Below, piece by piece: positions 42,625-52,243 of a stretch of DNA of 64,000 nucleotides; the first letter of the stretch is position 1; the number at the start of each line of letters is the position of its first letter. A program made the translations under genes and the position numbers. The notes under the pieces are model-generated. The model ran no database searches and was not told where the DNA came from. It saw nothing but the letters and a program-made list of their open reading frames with translations. The stretch spans positions 26,845 through 90,844 of IMG/VR virus record IMGVR_UViG_3300006871_000008. One strand, written 5' to 3'. The stretch is from a virus.

Positions 42625-43106
42625 TACAGCTTAATCGGAGCAGTTGTGTCAATGTCCATTTCGGTGGCGCTGATCGCAAGGCCACACTTCACAACAAATT
42701 GTCCTGTGGTCGTTGGGGCTGTTTGAGTCAGCTTGCCTGCCGTACCAGCATCCAAGTAATAGACCGCACCCGGCGTCAAACCACCTGTTTCGCCAGTGAC
42801 AGCATCCCACTGTCCAGTCGTAGCAGCCAGCACGCCGTCTGTTTGGATGTTTCCAGAGGCCGCTGCCGCAATGGATGTATCGGCGACTAGGCCGAGAATC
42901 TGCACCGTACCTTGAGCATTAGCACGCCCCTTGTCCACGTTGCCATTTGACTTGACATAAACTGGCGCACCAATGACAATCGAACCAGCATTGTCATTTG
43001 TTTTGGCAATCACGTCAACTTCGGTGACGGACGCATTGAGCGTATCGCCAGCCTGTAGTTGCTCGATTTGGCCGTTCGTAATTACTAGCGGTTTCTTAGC
43101 TGACAT
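42624..43106 (-). CDS. Head-fibre-like protein, anchor type 1, 160 aa
   Basis: The N-terminus KKPLVITNGQIEQLQAGDTL recalls head-fibre proteins of phi29-like phages. A beta domain and the shared C-terminal unit GAVYYLDAGTAGKLT, then GQFVVKCGLAI, follow. Its closest relative in the window is 50738-51220. Coupled to the next gene by TAATG. Confidence 0.7.
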   Translation of the reverse strand: MSAKKPLVITNGQIEQLQAGDTLNASVTEVDVIAKTNDNAGSIVIGAPVYVKSNGNVDKGRANAQGTVQILGLVADTSIAAAASGNIQTDGVLAATTGQWDAVTGETGGLTPGAVYYLDAGTAGKLTQTAPTTTGQFVVKCGLAISATEMDIDTTAPIKL

Positions 43107-43110
43107 GGTT

Positions 43111-43650
43111 TTACAGTCGTATGACTGGTCCTATTTCAATGTCGAATTTCTTGGTATTTTGTGCCCGCCCGATTTTGACAACATAGTAGCCATCGGCTGT
43201 CGGTGCGGTAGTGGTCATCTTGCCCGGCGTGCTATCCAGAAAATAGATTGCTCCGGGAACCAAATCAGTGCTGCCAGTAATGCCTGACCAATCGGCAAGT
43301 TCTAGCGTGTAGTCAGTGTAGTAGTCCCCACCGACACCGACCAACGTATCGTTAATCATCAGCCCGGCAACTTGTGCAGTAGCAATCGAGTTGTTGGCGG
43401 CTTTCTGCAATCGACCAGTATTGTCGATGTAGATAATCTCACCTTCACTCAAATTCTCCGCAGCCTCGGCATTGTATGGGCTGGTTGTCCCGCCAATCAA
43501 ACCTTGTGCATATCGTTGTGTGGCAATGACTTCTGCAACGATTTGGTCGTAGGACGGATAAGCAGGGCCAGAGTCAATTTGTCGTGAGTCTCGATCAGCA
43601 GCAGTCCCGTCCCAGACTTGTGCTGGAAACTGTGCTTTGCGCTCAGACAT
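43111..43650 (-). CDS. Head-fibre-like protein, anchor type 2, 179 aa
   Basis: Starts [20 protein letters not shown], an anchor also found at 43650-44498 and 51220-51732. The C-terminal unit (GAIYFLDSTPGKMTTTAPTA, YYVVKIGRA) is shared with anchor type 1 proteins, so the anchors are exchangeable. The start is set by the TAATG overlap with the upstream stop. Confidence 0.65.
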   Translation of the reverse strand: MSERKAQFPAQVWDGTAADRDSRQIDSGPAYPSYDQIVAEVIATQRYAQGLIGGTTSPYNAEAAENLSEGEIIYIDNTGRLQKAANNSIATAQVAGLMINDTLVGVGGDYYTDYTLELADWSGITGSTDLVPGAIYFLDSTPGKMTTTAPTADGYYVVKIGRAQNTKKFDIEIGPVIRL

Positions 43651-44498
43651 TAGTACCCTTTCTTGAAATCCAGAATATGCCACTTACCATTCTGGCCTTC
43701 ATAGATTACATCGAGGTAGCTGATTGACAGTGGACGATCCGAGGGTGTGACACTTTCATTCCCGTAATGGAAGCCGCTGCCCAGACTCAGGAATCGGCCA
43801 CCAGTTGCATCTTGCTGAATGCGAATCAAAATTCGCTTGCCATCTACGCCGTTGATCGGGGCCTTGAGGATTGAGTTTTCGAGCAGTAGGATATGGAACA
43901 GGTTGCCTTGCGAAGCGTCCACTTCGAGAACCTTGCAGCTATCGACTTTGATAAGTTCGACCGCATCGCCTCTTGGACCTTGTGGGCCGGGCGGTCCTTC
44001 TGGACCTTGCGGGCCTTGCACACCTTGCGGGCCGATTGGACCTTCAACGCCTCTTGGACCGAGGGGGCCGGGCGGTCCACCTGGATCGCCGGTATCTCCC
44101 TTCGGGCCTCTCGGACCTTGCGGGCCGGGTGGACCATGCGGGCCTTGGAATCCTTGTGCGCCTTGCAAGCCGACTCGACCCTCTGCTCCGGGTTCACCTT
44201 GCGGGCCAATTGGGCCGGGCGGGCCGGGCAAGCCTTGATCGCCTCGCTCGCCTTTGGGGCCAGCGGGACCGATTGGACCTTGCGGGCCGGGCGGACCACC
44301 GGGCGTGCCGGGGTCGCCTTTTGGACCTTGCGGGCCGGGCAAGCCGAGCGGAATGCGACCTTCGAGAATGGCCGACTCAATAGCCTGAATCTCGGTGGTG
44401 AGTACGCGCATGTCCCGATAGTCGGGGTTAATGGTGTCAGACGAATGCTGACGGTTGGGCGTTAGCCCGTCCCAGACTTGTTCGGGGAACTTACTCAT
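43650..44498 (-). CDS. Collagen-like fibre protein
   Basis: 282 residues. The anchor [13 protein letters not shown] (type 2) and a short helix are followed by about 120 residues of uninterrupted Gly-X-Y collagen repeats (51-175; GPQGP, GPPGP). A C-terminal beta domain ([20 protein letters not shown]) could be the trimerisation or binding head. It should form a stiff triple-helical fibre attached to the capsid or neck. ATGA overlap with the portal stop. Confidence 0.75.
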   Translation of the reverse strand: MSKFPEQVWDGLTPNRQHSSDTINPDYRDMRVLTTEIQAIESAILEGRIPLGLPGPQGPKGDPGTPGGPPGPQGPIGPAGPKGERGDQGLPGPPGPIGPQGEPGAEGRVGLQGAQGFQGPHGPPGPQGPRGPKGDTGDPGGPPGPLGPRGVEGPIGPQGVQGPQGPEGPPGPQGPRGDAVELIKVDSCKVLEVDASQGNLFHILLLENSILKAPINGVDGKRILIRIQQDATGGRFLSLGSGFHYGNESVTPSDRPLSISYLDVIYEGQNGKWHILDFKKGY

Positions 44499-46267
44499 TG
44501 TGCCGCTCCTGTGTTCTGTCCGGGGCCGCGAACAGGCTTACCTTGTTTCTCTGCTACACCTTGATTCGGTGTGACTGCCGCATCCGGGACGCCTCGCGCC
44601 CCTGCGGTCGCTGGATTAACGCCACCGGGCGGTGTCTGCGACTTTGCAATCAGTGCCAGCCGATCTGCTTGATCCTTGCGAGCCTGTTCAACTTCGTTGG
44701 GATCATAGCCGCGAGCCTCCGAGGCTGTGGCTTGACTAACAAGACCATTGGTTAGGTCTTGTGTGATAATCAGCGAGTCACACGATTGATACTTGGCCTT
44801 ATCAACTTCGGCCTGCATCGCGGTCAATTCATCGGGAGAGAGTTTGCCACGAAGCAAAATGTCAATAATGTCTTTGTTGATTTGCTTCTGGAAAGACTTG
44901 CTTGGGACAGCAAACTTGAGTTCATTGTGATCTTTGGCTTCCTTCCGGCGTTCTTCATCCGTTTTGATACTGTACTGTTCGGGGTATTGAATGGTGGCAG
45001 CTTCACCACCTTCATACATCGACCAGAAGCGGGCAATTCGCCGTTCGCCATTTTCGAGTACCAATCCGATGTAGGACAGGCCAGATTCCAGGCCCGTTTG
45101 GTCGAGTTGCTTGGACTCAGCCGACGCCATCTTGGGATTGATATTTGTTACGGCAAGATTCACAAGCAGCCGAATATCCTCTTTCAACTTCTCTTGCAGC
45201 TTCATCGACGCATCCAGCGGTTCGCTGGAAGGGTGAATGAAGCCAGGACGTTCGGTGTTAATATCGTACTGACGGCCTTGCACCGGGCCAACCATTACTT
45301 CCTCATCCCGTGCTTGCTGGCTGCCGGTTACGGCTGCCGCATCAGGATTCAGATTCTCCATCAGATGCAGGCTGCCACCGCGCAAGTCCCGCTGCTCTGT
45401 ATAGAATGGGAAGTTGGCTTTAAGGGCGTAGGCTACGTCGCTGGAACCAAGATTCAACAGCGCGATTTGGTGATTCGCAACATCCTCGATAATCGACTGT
45501 CGAATATCCATGCAGACGAAGGGGATAGTTGTGATCGCCAATTCGATTGGTCCACCACCAACCAAACCATCTTGATCGGTCGGGGTAAAACTCTTGTCGT
45601 AGAATTGAACATTCACTTTGCCAGTGACCGGATCAATCCACAAGTGTCGGTAACGCTCGACTTCACCAAAGGCTAACTGCGTCAACGGATCATAGTCCAC
45701 GCAACGGTCACGCAGTAGGATGGAGCGATAGTGGTCAGGCTCTTGAATCGAGACGCTCGACCATGACAAAATATCTTCAACGCGATACAGGTACAAGTAC
45801 GGGCGAACCGACGTTGCATCCAGAATCGAGGGGTTTTCCGGCAGCGGAGGATTGTCAACATAAATGCCGACACGCCCCATCACCAGTAGCTCCGGTAGCA
45901 CTTCCTGTCCAAGAAATGCGTTCATCGTCGAGCCACGCATGTCCACGCCGTTGTCAAGTCCCTGTACCGCAATCTGGTATGACTGAGAACCACCCTTCCG
46001 CGTAATGTCGGTCATTCGCTGGAAGATGCTGTTCTTAATGTCATTGACAGCCGCTTTGGCAAAGGCAGGGACCGGGGTGATAGACCTTCGGTCACGGAAA
46101 TCTTGCAGACGTTCGCGCGAGCTAAATTTCTTGAGGTATCGAGCAACGAATTCGTCGCCGCCCTCATAGGCTCGCCGCCACTTGTCCCAATCCTTGAGGC
46201 GTGCCAGATACTCTGGATGCCGGGTTTTGGGTACTTTGATTTGGTCTGTCTTTGGCTGCGCCATCAT
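44495..46267 (-). CDS. Portal protein (SPP1 gp6 / DUF4055-like)
   Basis: 590 residues. Regions typical of portals are [40 protein letters not shown], and the long clip/wing part with [20 protein letters not shown]. It forms the dodecameric DNA gate at the packaging vertex. The C-terminal 60 residues are Gln/Pro/Gly-rich. It follows the terminase by 5 nt, the standard order. Confidence 0.9.
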   Translation of the reverse strand: MMAQPKTDQIKVPKTRHPEYLARLKDWDKWRRAYEGGDEFVARYLKKFSSRERLQDFRDRRSITPVPAFAKAAVNDIKNSIFQRMTDITRKGGSQSYQIAVQGLDNGVDMRGSTMNAFLGQEVLPELLVMGRVGIYVDNPPLPENPSILDATSVRPYLYLYRVEDILSWSSVSIQEPDHYRSILLRDRCVDYDPLTQLAFGEVERYRHLWIDPVTGKVNVQFYDKSFTPTDQDGLVGGGPIELAITTIPFVCMDIRQSIIEDVANHQIALLNLGSSDVAYALKANFPFYTEQRDLRGGSLHLMENLNPDAAAVTGSQQARDEEVMVGPVQGRQYDINTERPGFIHPSSEPLDASMKLQEKLKEDIRLLVNLAVTNINPKMASAESKQLDQTGLESGLSYIGLVLENGERRIARFWSMYEGGEAATIQYPEQYSIKTDEERRKEAKDHNELKFAVPSKSFQKQINKDIIDILLRGKLSPDELTAMQAEVDKAKYQSCDSLIITQDLTNGLVSQATASEARGYDPNEVEQARKDQADRLALIAKSQTPPGGVNPATAGARGVPDAAVTPNQGVAEKQGKPVRGPGQNTGAAQ

Positions 46268-46272
46268 CCACC

Positions 46273-47988
46273 TTAGAGGAAAGCTGTAATACTGCGAGCG
46301 GAGGCAACCGCAGCCGCGAGAGGCAAAGCAATCTCGGCATAGGTCTGGGCGTGGGCGTAGTGGTCCGGCCCTGTCTCGACGTAACGGGCAACTACGTTCC
46401 CATCATCGTCCGTTTCATAGCGTCTCGCAGGCGCTTTAATTTGCTCTTTGTACTCGATTGGGGTGTCTTGGGGTAGATCAATTGACCCGTTGTAATACCG
46501 GCCAAGCGTTGCATCCAGCCAACTCGTCCGGTCAACCGTAGCCATTGGCGCTCCGGTTTCTTGCTCGGAGAGGGCAATTTCCTTACCCACAACGCCACGA
46601 CGGTAACGGCAAAGTGTCACGTATCCTGGGAAGCGTCGAGCAAAGCGGCGGGCATCGTTAATGTTGGGGTCGGCATCCAGCACGCAATGCCGCACCTGCC
46701 ATTCCCGCATCAGCCGGTCGAATTGAGGGAAGTCACCCTCAGCAACCTTACCCATCCATAGAACCTTACACTTCGCATTGGCATTCAAATCGTAGCCGAG
46801 CCGGTCATAGGTCCACTCATTTACCACGACATAATGCCATTTACCTTGGTCGATGCCCATTGTTATGAGTCGCTTGCCGCCAACAGCCGGGCGTGCATCA
46901 CTCAATCTATGCGAACTTTTCGCAATAGCCGCCTCAATATGCTCGTCTCGAACCTGGGCATCTGAGGCTAAGTAGGCTTCACCTAGTTTTGAGTTCTTGA
47001 ATTCCTGCATTGCGACTTCTGATCGGAGGCCAAGCAAGTATCGTTCTGCGATTTCTGCCGGGCTGATCGTCGCGCTGTAAAGCTGATTGATATGAAAGCC
47101 ACGATGGTCTGGACTATTGCCACTGGTAGCTTCCCATTGGCCGGGTTGTAAGTAGGCAGCTTTGCCCTCATCAATCCATCCATCCTCGCCAGGAATACGG
47201 CCAGTCTCATGCGTGCTAAGAGTCGTCTTGCACTCATAGCAAAGTAGTCGAGAACGAAACCGATCAGGGTCATTAGGTGTTTCACCGCAAACCTCAAAAC
47301 TCTCCGGCCATTTGAGTTCGATTTTCTTGCCACAGTGCGGGCACGGAAAGAAAAAGTGTTCCTGCGTGCTTCGCTGGTACTGCAAGTCGATTCCAAAGCC
47401 AGGAATCGTTGGGGTCGAGAGCATGAATACATGCTTGTGAATCTGGCCCGATAATCGTTCAAGGGCCAACCCAACTGACTTCTCCCGCATTTCGTCAAAT
47501 TCGTCCAGAATCAACTCTGAGACGGGGATCGACTTCAAGCCTGATTCGCTGTTAGCGCCACGGATGTAAAGAGCCGCCCCGGCAGCCTGCTTCAAGTCGA
47601 TTTTGTTGGTGTCAGAGAACATCCCCGCAAGGTACGGGCTAAGTTCTAATGCACCACCAAAGCGAACCGCTGAGAAGTCGGCGGCATCGGGCACTTTCGT
47701 TGGAAGAACGTACAGCACCGAACGGCGATGTACGTCAAGGGTGAACAATGCTCGATTGATTGCTACTTCTGTGAAGCCTGCCTGTGCCGATTTCTTTGCC
47801 GTCATGTACGGGCAATCGGCGTCGTGAATCTCTCTGCACCACGGATGATACTTGAACGTGTACGGGCCGGGAACAGGCGCACCCATGATTCGCCGTGCTT
47901 GTGCCCATTTGCTGCAACTGGTCAGCGTCTTATTTCGTAAACCAGTAGCGATTGCAAGCCTTATCTCATCAAACAGCTTGGTCGCCAT
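46273..47988 (-). CDS. Terminase large subunit (GpA-type)
   Basis: 571 residues. The ATPase has the Walker A-like KSAQAGFTE (66-74) and Walker B ILDEFDEM (160-167), followed by an RxHVFMLSTPT coupling motif. A zinc-binding loop (CPHCGKKIEL, CYEC) and a C-terminal nuclease with Asp in MGIDQGKWHY and LDADPN fit the GpA family. It packages DNA into the prohead and cuts concatemers. GpA enzymes usually make cos ends, but no cos site is identified here. The 160 nt upstream (47989-48148) hold only short unconvincing frames. Confidence 0.92.
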   Translation of the reverse strand: MATKLFDEIRLAIATGLRNKTLTSCSKWAQARRIMGAPVPGPYTFKYHPWCREIHDADCPYMTAKKSAQAGFTEVAINRALFTLDVHRRSVLYVLPTKVPDAADFSAVRFGGALELSPYLAGMFSDTNKIDLKQAAGAALYIRGANSESGLKSIPVSELILDEFDEMREKSVGLALERLSGQIHKHVFMLSTPTIPGFGIDLQYQRSTQEHFFFPCPHCGKKIELKWPESFEVCGETPNDPDRFRSRLLCYECKTTLSTHETGRIPGEDGWIDEGKAAYLQPGQWEATSGNSPDHRGFHINQLYSATISPAEIAERYLLGLRSEVAMQEFKNSKLGEAYLASDAQVRDEHIEAAIAKSSHRLSDARPAVGGKRLITMGIDQGKWHYVVVNEWTYDRLGYDLNANAKCKVLWMGKVAEGDFPQFDRLMREWQVRHCVLDADPNINDARRFARRFPGYVTLCRYRRGVVGKEIALSEQETGAPMATVDRTSWLDATLGRYYNGSIDLPQDTPIEYKEQIKAPARRYETDDDGNVVARYVETGPDHYAHAQTYAEIALPLAAAVASARSITAFL

Positions 47989-48148
47989 CGGTTGTTCCTG
48001 TCAATTGGGCTGGTGGGCCGCTTCTCTTGCAAATTTGGCGTGAGTGTGTTGCGGTTGTTCCCTACCAGCCCTTGATTTCCTAATCCCCACCCGGTCCTTC
48101 CAACAACGACGCACTCAAACCCTTTGTGCGTTAGAAAGGTCCAACCAT

Positions 48149-48565
48149 TTATCGGCGGGTACGCGATTTCTTGTCGCTCGCGGGTATTAGAGACTCCGCC
48201 GCCTCTACGACCTCCGGTTGGGCGTCATCCTGACCATCAGATTCCAACCCATCTACCGGGTGGGGATCAGTGATTTTCGTTTCCGGGGCCAAATCGGGCA
48301 GCCCCAAATTCTTCGCCGTAATATCGTAGGCGTGCCAGATGCCATCAGCACGGGCAATCGCACGATATTCTGGTGCTTCCTTATTGCCTCGCTCGTCGGC
48401 GGGCGAATGCTCAAACCGCGCATCTTTCAGTCCGGCGTATCCTTCAATGTCAATGTCATCGCCGAAATACTCGCGCTCGATCAAATGTTCTTCGATGTAT
48501 CGTTCGCCTGAATAGACGGTCAGGCTGTGGCATTTGTTGCTGTGGGGTGGTAATGTCAGAATCAT
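48149..48565 (-). CDS. Hypothetical protein, 138 aa
   Basis: Not recognised. Acidic, with an N-terminal beta/HIS-rich part (HSLTVYSGERYIEEHLI) and a low-complexity acidic tail ending DKKSRTRR. ATGA overlap with the next gene upstream. It is immediately before the large terminase, separated by a 160-nt gap. Confidence 0.55.
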   Translation of the reverse strand: MILTLPPHSNKCHSLTVYSGERYIEEHLIEREYFGDDIDIEGYAGLKDARFEHSPADERGNKEAPEYRAIARADGIWHAYDITAKNLGLPDLAPETKITDPHPVDGLESDGQDDAQPEVVEAAESLIPASDKKSRTRR

Positions 48566-48801
48566 TGTGGCCTCTGTTCGAGTTTGCGAATTAGGTCGCC
48601 AAGGTCAGTATGGATCAGTCGGAGTTGTGTGAGCGGATCGCCCGGCAACTCGGCATCAGCATAGTCCTTTGCAACCCGATAAATTCCTTCCATGCCCTTT
48701 GTCAATTGATTCCAAAGCCTTTGGCCTTCGGCTTGAGAACTCAGGATTCGTGTCGTTTCGCGTGGCCCCGTCGAGGGCACAAAACCGCCATGCGCTCCCA
48801 T
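48562..48801 (-). CDS. Hypothetical helical protein, 79 aa
   Basis: Not recognised. The start at 48801 follows GGAGATTAAA. Mostly helical (QRLWNQLTKGMEGIYRVAKD, then LTQLRLIHTDLGDLIRKLEQ), like small structural or accessory phage proteins. Coupled to both neighbours by overlap. Confidence 0.6.
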   Translation of the reverse strand: MGAHGGFVPSTGPRETTRILSSQAEGQRLWNQLTKGMEGIYRVAKDYADAELPGDPLTQLRLIHTDLGDLIRKLEQRPQ

Positions 48802-48802
48802 T

Positions 48803-49183
48803 TTAATCTCCGAAGAATAGCGGTGAGACTTTCGACGACTCGGACGGTTCATCGGCTGGCGGCTTGTCATATTGAAGGAACAGCAGGGCAATCTTGATAA
48901 TGATTGGCAGCCAAGTCACAATCAGGTCAATCCAGTGCGACCAGTCAATGTCGCCCGTCGTGGCGGATTCGGGGTCGTAGGCAAGCAATTCTTCTCGGCA
49001 ACGATCTTCAATCCGGGACATGATTGGATTCATGTAGTACCGGCCACCCCGCTGCGACCCCTGCACAATGTCATAGAGCAGGTAGGCATCGGAACCGTTT
49101 ATATGCCCGTTACGCCATCCGCGCCAAATGGCACGGCGTAATGCTCGCCGGAAAATAAGAGCCGGGCGTCGAATAATCGCCAT
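48803..49183 (-). CDS. Membrane-anchored protein, 126 aa
   Basis: Not recognised. Arg-rich N-terminus, then a single membrane segment at about 90-107 (LIVTWLPIIIKIALLFL) and a polar C-terminus. It could be a holin-like or membrane-docking protein. It lies between a thioredoxin-like gene and the terminase block. Confidence 0.55.
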   Translation of the reverse strand: MAIIRRPALIFRRALRRAIWRGWRNGHINGSDAYLLYDIVQGSQRGGRYYMNPIMSRIEDRCREELLAYDPESATTGDIDWSHWIDLIVTWLPIIIKIALLFLQYDKPPADEPSESSKVSPLFFGD

Positions 49184-49186
49184 CGC

Positions 49187-49774
49187 TTACTTTCCTTCAA
49201 GTTTGGATTCGAGGAACTCGCGGCTGTGACCAGCACCATTTCCGCGATACACAACCTTACCGTCTCGCACAACTGCGACAACCGGCACAGAACTAATGCC
49301 CCACGCATTTGCACTTGCCCTATCTTGGTCAATGTCCACTATGAAAACTTTGTGCTTACCGGCGTCTTTGATAGACTCGATGACCGGCTTTTGCGAGCGG
49401 CAAGGCCCGCACCACGTCGCTGTGAAATAGATCAGGTAGTCTTTGGGTTGAGCAGCGTTCTCACTCTTAGCCACTCCCGCTCCGTTTGTCGCCTTTGGCG
49501 CATCGTTAGAAACGGGCGTAGCCGGTTCTTTCTCAGCAACCTTCGCAGATTCCGTTCCTGGCGTTCCACTCTCCGCCGACGCAGTTTGTTCGGCCTCTCC
49601 GAGTCCAAGACCGTAATCAATCGCTGTAGCTGTTCGATCAGCCTCGACCACTTGAACGTGCCCCTCGACAGGTCCAGTAGAGTTGAACGAATGAGCCGCT
49701 TTAGGACAAGCCACGCACGCAGCATAAGCCACCGCCATCAGCATACAAGCGCTGTGTAAAAGCCAAAATTTCAT
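49187..49774 (-). CDS. Exported thioredoxin-like protein
   Basis: 195 residues from ATG 49774 (GGGGG ribosome site). The N-terminal 29 residues look like a signal peptide (LLHSACMLMAVAYAACVA). An 80-residue Ala/Glu/Pro-rich linker follows, then a thioredoxin fold with WCGPC (about 112-116), VFIVDIDQD and the cis-Pro loop ISSVPVVAV. It probably reduces or isomerises disulfides outside the cytoplasm. Its presence in a virion operon is unusual. A much longer upstream reading is a shadow of the papain-like gene. Confidence 0.8.
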   Translation of the reverse strand: MKFWLLHSACMLMAVAYAACVACPKAAHSFNSTGPVEGHVQVVEADRTATAIDYGLGLGEAEQTASAESGTPGTESAKVAEKEPATPVSNDAPKATNGAGVAKSENAAQPKDYLIYFTATWCGPCRSQKPVIESIKDAGKHKVFIVDIDQDRASANAWGISSVPVVAVVRDGKVVYRGNGAGHSREFLESKLEGK

Positions 49775-49796
49775 GGAATGACCCCCTAGCTGCCGA

Positions 49797-50738
49797 TTAG
49801 AATAATCGGTAATCAAGGTCTTGGGATTCAAAACCTGTGTAGCCTGACATTGCATAGCTATCATCCTGTCGGAGCATTGCATCGGCCACTTCGGCATCAA
49901 CCCAGAACGAACCGGAGGGTTGGTTGTGTCGGGTCGGGCCAGAAATCCAATCCTCGCCCCAACTATTCCAGCACAGCAAGCCGGGCCGACTATACTCGTC
50001 GTCCACGGAAACGAACAACATACAGTGACTCCAAGAGCCACTTGGACGGGCAAAGCCGTCCTTGTCCCGCACGCTGCGGAACCCATAATTTGAGCAGACG
50101 GGCACAGGATAGCCGTTCGCAATTGCATCACGCGCTTCCTCATATGACCGCACAGGAGAGACTGTCTTGACCGGATGCTCTTTGCCGATTGGCTCAAGTT
50201 CATCGGGCGCTCCCGCGCGAGGCGCACCCCACCGACGAGAAATCTCACCACTGTAGTTGGTCAAATCATACTTGCCGTCCAGATACTTCATCCGATGGAG
50301 TGTGCCGTATTTCACGACACCTTCGGCAGCCCATGCACCGTTGGAGCCATCGCCCCAACCGCAACCACCGCGCCCAATTTCAACGCGCGAAATGGCATAA
50401 ATGTACTCAGTCGAAGCCTTAGCGGCGAACTTTTCTCGCTTGCCAGCCTTGATTTCGGAGGCTTGCAGCACGTCCACGCCCATGCCCCAACCCTGGCTAA
50501 CGCATGTACCGTAGTTACCCTGATTGTGCGAGCGGCATTGAGGATCAACGACTTCACGGTAAAATTCGTGCAGAAGGACGATTTTGCCCTTCCCGCTATC
50601 CTGAATCGCCGGCGCTGCCGTCTTGAATTGCCCCATCGGGCCAAGACTGGCATGATATGCGGCAATATCTTCCCGCTTCGGCTGCCAACCAGCCAGAGAG
50701 CCAGCGGCGTGCAGATCAAGAATGTTGTAGTCGGCCAT
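49797..50738 (-). CDS. Papain-like cysteine protease
   Basis: 313 residues. The C1-type triad appears in order: Cys79 in HNQGNYGTCVSQG, His238 in GSWSHCMLFV and Asn258 in CWNSWGEDW. These are the classical papain blocks. No signal peptide is seen. It lies among head-fibre genes, so it may process virion proteins or be packaged, both inferences. TAATG overlap with the fibre gene downstream. Confidence 0.85.
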   Translation of the reverse strand: MADYNILDLHAAGSLAGWQPKREDIAAYHASLGPMGQFKTAAPAIQDSGKGKIVLLHEFYREVVDPQCRSHNQGNYGTCVSQGWGMGVDVLQASEIKAGKREKFAAKASTEYIYAISRVEIGRGGCGWGDGSNGAWAAEGVVKYGTLHRMKYLDGKYDLTNYSGEISRRWGAPRAGAPDELEPIGKEHPVKTVSPVRSYEEARDAIANGYPVPVCSNYGFRSVRDKDGFARPSGSWSHCMLFVSVDDEYSRPGLLCWNSWGEDWISGPTRHNQPSGSFWVDAEVADAMLRQDDSYAMSGYTGFESQDLDYRLF

Positions 50739-51220
50739 TATAGCTCCACAGGCTGTTCGATGGTGATTTCAAGTTCTGTCGGACTCAGGGCCTTGCCGAC
50801 GCGAGCAACAAGCTGGCCGGTGGCGCTCGGTGCAGTCGAAGTCAGGTGTCCAGCGGTCGTCGGGCTGAGGAAGTAGATCGCGCCCGTCGTAAGACCGCCA
50901 ACTTGACCTGTGATGGCATCCCATTGGCCGGTTGTGGCCGTTAGAACACCGTCTGTTTGAATCATGCCGGGCTGGCCCGCTGCCACAGAGGCATCCTTGA
51001 CCAGACCCAAGACTTCCGAAGTGGCGTAGGCATCAGCCTTCGCCTTGTCAACGGTGTCAGCAACGGTCGTATAGACCGGCGTACCGATGACGATTGCGCC
51101 CGCATTGCCGTTGGTTTGCGAGATTACATCAACCTCCGACACGACTGCATCCAGGGTATCACTGGATTGAAGTTGCCGGATACGGCCATTGACCATTACT
51201 AGGGGTTTTCGTGCAGCCAT
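50738..51220 (-). CDS. Head-fibre-like protein, anchor type 1 (second copy)
   Basis: 160 residues, same length and plan as 42624-43106. The N-terminus RKPLVMVNGRIRQLQSSDTL is followed by TDGVLTATTGQWDAITGQVG and a C-terminal unit GAIYFLSPTTAGHLT. The two copies lie 8 kb apart on either side of portal and terminase. Probably an alternative capsid decoration. Confidence 0.7.
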   Translation of the reverse strand: MAARKPLVMVNGRIRQLQSSDTLDAVVSEVDVISQTNGNAGAIVIGTPVYTTVADTVDKAKADAYATSEVLGLVKDASVAAGQPGMIQTDGVLTATTGQWDAITGQVGGLTTGAIYFLSPTTAGHLTSTAPSATGQLVARVGKALSPTELEITIEQPVEL

Positions 51221-51732
51221 TAGAGTCCTATCGGTGACTCGATGCGAATATCGAGTGTTTCAGGCGTTAGTGCTTTACCCAACTGCACGACAAATTCGCC
51301 GGGCAGACTTGGTGGTTCCGTGGTTATGAGTCCTGCGATTGTTGGGTGTAGGAAATAAGTCGCACCGAGCGATAGTTTTTCAGTCAGTGCGACAGCAGAC
51401 CAATCTTCTCTTGTGACTTGACCTGATGACCCGCAAACGGCTTCTGAGCCTGTTGGAGCATCGACAAACACAAATCCACAGGCGTCTGCATGGGTTTCAT
51501 CGTTAGCTTGGGCAGGCCAAATTCGGTTGTTGAACACGTAAAATGGCTGGCCCGCGAGCATGTTTTGGCCGGTCATTAGGGTGAATGCCCCTGCCGACTC
51601 TGCCACGGCTCTCTGTGTGGCCTGCACCTGCGACGTGATCTTCTGCCAGTCGGCCCCATCCGGGGCTGCGTAGGTGTGCGGATCGTTGCGAGTCGCGGAT
51701 TGGCCGTCCCAAATCAGTTGTTCGAGCGGCAT
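51220..51732 (-). CDS. Head-fibre-like protein, anchor type 2 (second copy)
   Basis: 170 residues. The N-terminus LEQLIWDGQSATRNDPH matches the QVWDG anchor, and the C-terminal unit is GATYFLHPTIAGLIT, then GEFVVQLGKAL. Its order relative to the type 1 gene matches the other cassette (type 2 upstream, type 1 downstream), so the pair was duplicated together. Confidence 0.65.
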   Translation of the reverse strand: MPLEQLIWDGQSATRNDPHTYAAPDGADWQKITSQVQATQRAVAESAGAFTLMTGQNMLAGQPFYVFNNRIWPAQANDETHADACGFVFVDAPTGSEAVCGSSGQVTREDWSAVALTEKLSLGATYFLHPTIAGLITTEPPSLPGEFVVQLGKALTPETLDIRIESPIGL

Positions 51733-52061
51733 AGTTCAACCCACAGGCCATTGTCGTACAGCAATGTTATCGTGTCCCGGATGCTGTCTAGGTTACAATT
51801 ACCTGCTAAGGCAAGGTTTCCTGTTACATCTTTTAAGGTAATAGTCCTGGCATCATCAAATGCCATCAGAACTAACACGTCGCTTTGCTGGCCTCCATTG
51901 ATCGTTATTAAGTTCGTTGTTCCGGTGGTCGGTGAAGTGACTTTGTGGAACGATTTTGTAACTGTGATTGCCCCACCGATAACTGTCAGCGTTGTCGGGA
52001 CATTTAGTGAAACCTTATCAAGTTGCTTGATTCGGCCACTTATCATCCCCAAGGGGCGCAT
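51714..52061 (-). CDS. Small head-fibre-like protein, 115 aa
   Basis: The N-terminus RPLGMISGRIKQLDKVSL is a divergent type 1 anchor. The remaining 95 residues are a beta-rich domain (TNLITINGGQQSDVLVLMAF) without the shared C-terminal unit. Overlaps the next gene by 19 nt. Confidence 0.55.
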   Translation of the reverse strand: MRPLGMISGRIKQLDKVSLNVPTTLTVIGGAITVTKSFHKVTSPTTGTTNLITINGGQQSDVLVLMAFDDARTITLKDVTGNLALAGNCNLDSIRDTITLLYDNGLWVELCRSNN

Positions 52062-52241
52062 CTAGTTAAAACTTCGCAACGTCTTGTACAAAGCAATCTG
52101 CCGTTTCGTCTGGGCCGAAGCATTGGCCGGTGGGTGGGCCGCATACTGTGCCACAGTTTCGCCAGCCGCCTTTGCCTTACGAGTCAGTGAGCCTTTGTGT
52201 TTGATCGCGCCTTGAATCCAGTTTTTCTTCTGCTTTGCCAT
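52062..52241 (-). CDS. Small basic protein, 59 aa
   Basis: Starts MAKQKKNWIQGAIKHKGSLT and contains GETVAQYAAHPPANASAQTK, a pattern I associate with small conserved phage proteins of unknown role near structural genes. Stop codon directly abuts the next ATG (TAGATG). Strong GGGGAAG ribosome site. Confidence 0.7.
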   Translation of the reverse strand: MAKQKKNWIQGAIKHKGSLTRKAKAAGETVAQYAAHPPANASAQTKRQIALYKTLRSFN

Positions 52242-52243
52242 GA

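Noticed and set aside
43819-44465. Plus-strand frames rich in Gly/Pro or Trp/Leu
   Set aside because: Antisense shadows of the collagen repeats.
47989-48148. Small gene before the large terminase (GTG start, 37 aa)
   Set aside because: Three frames look equally plausible, none has a clear start, and the region is only 160 nt.
49775-50251. N-terminal extension of the thioredoxin-like protein to 354 aa
   Set aside because: The extra 159 residues are an out-of-frame reading of the papain-like gene; the ATG at 49774 has a good ribosome site and begins a signal peptide.
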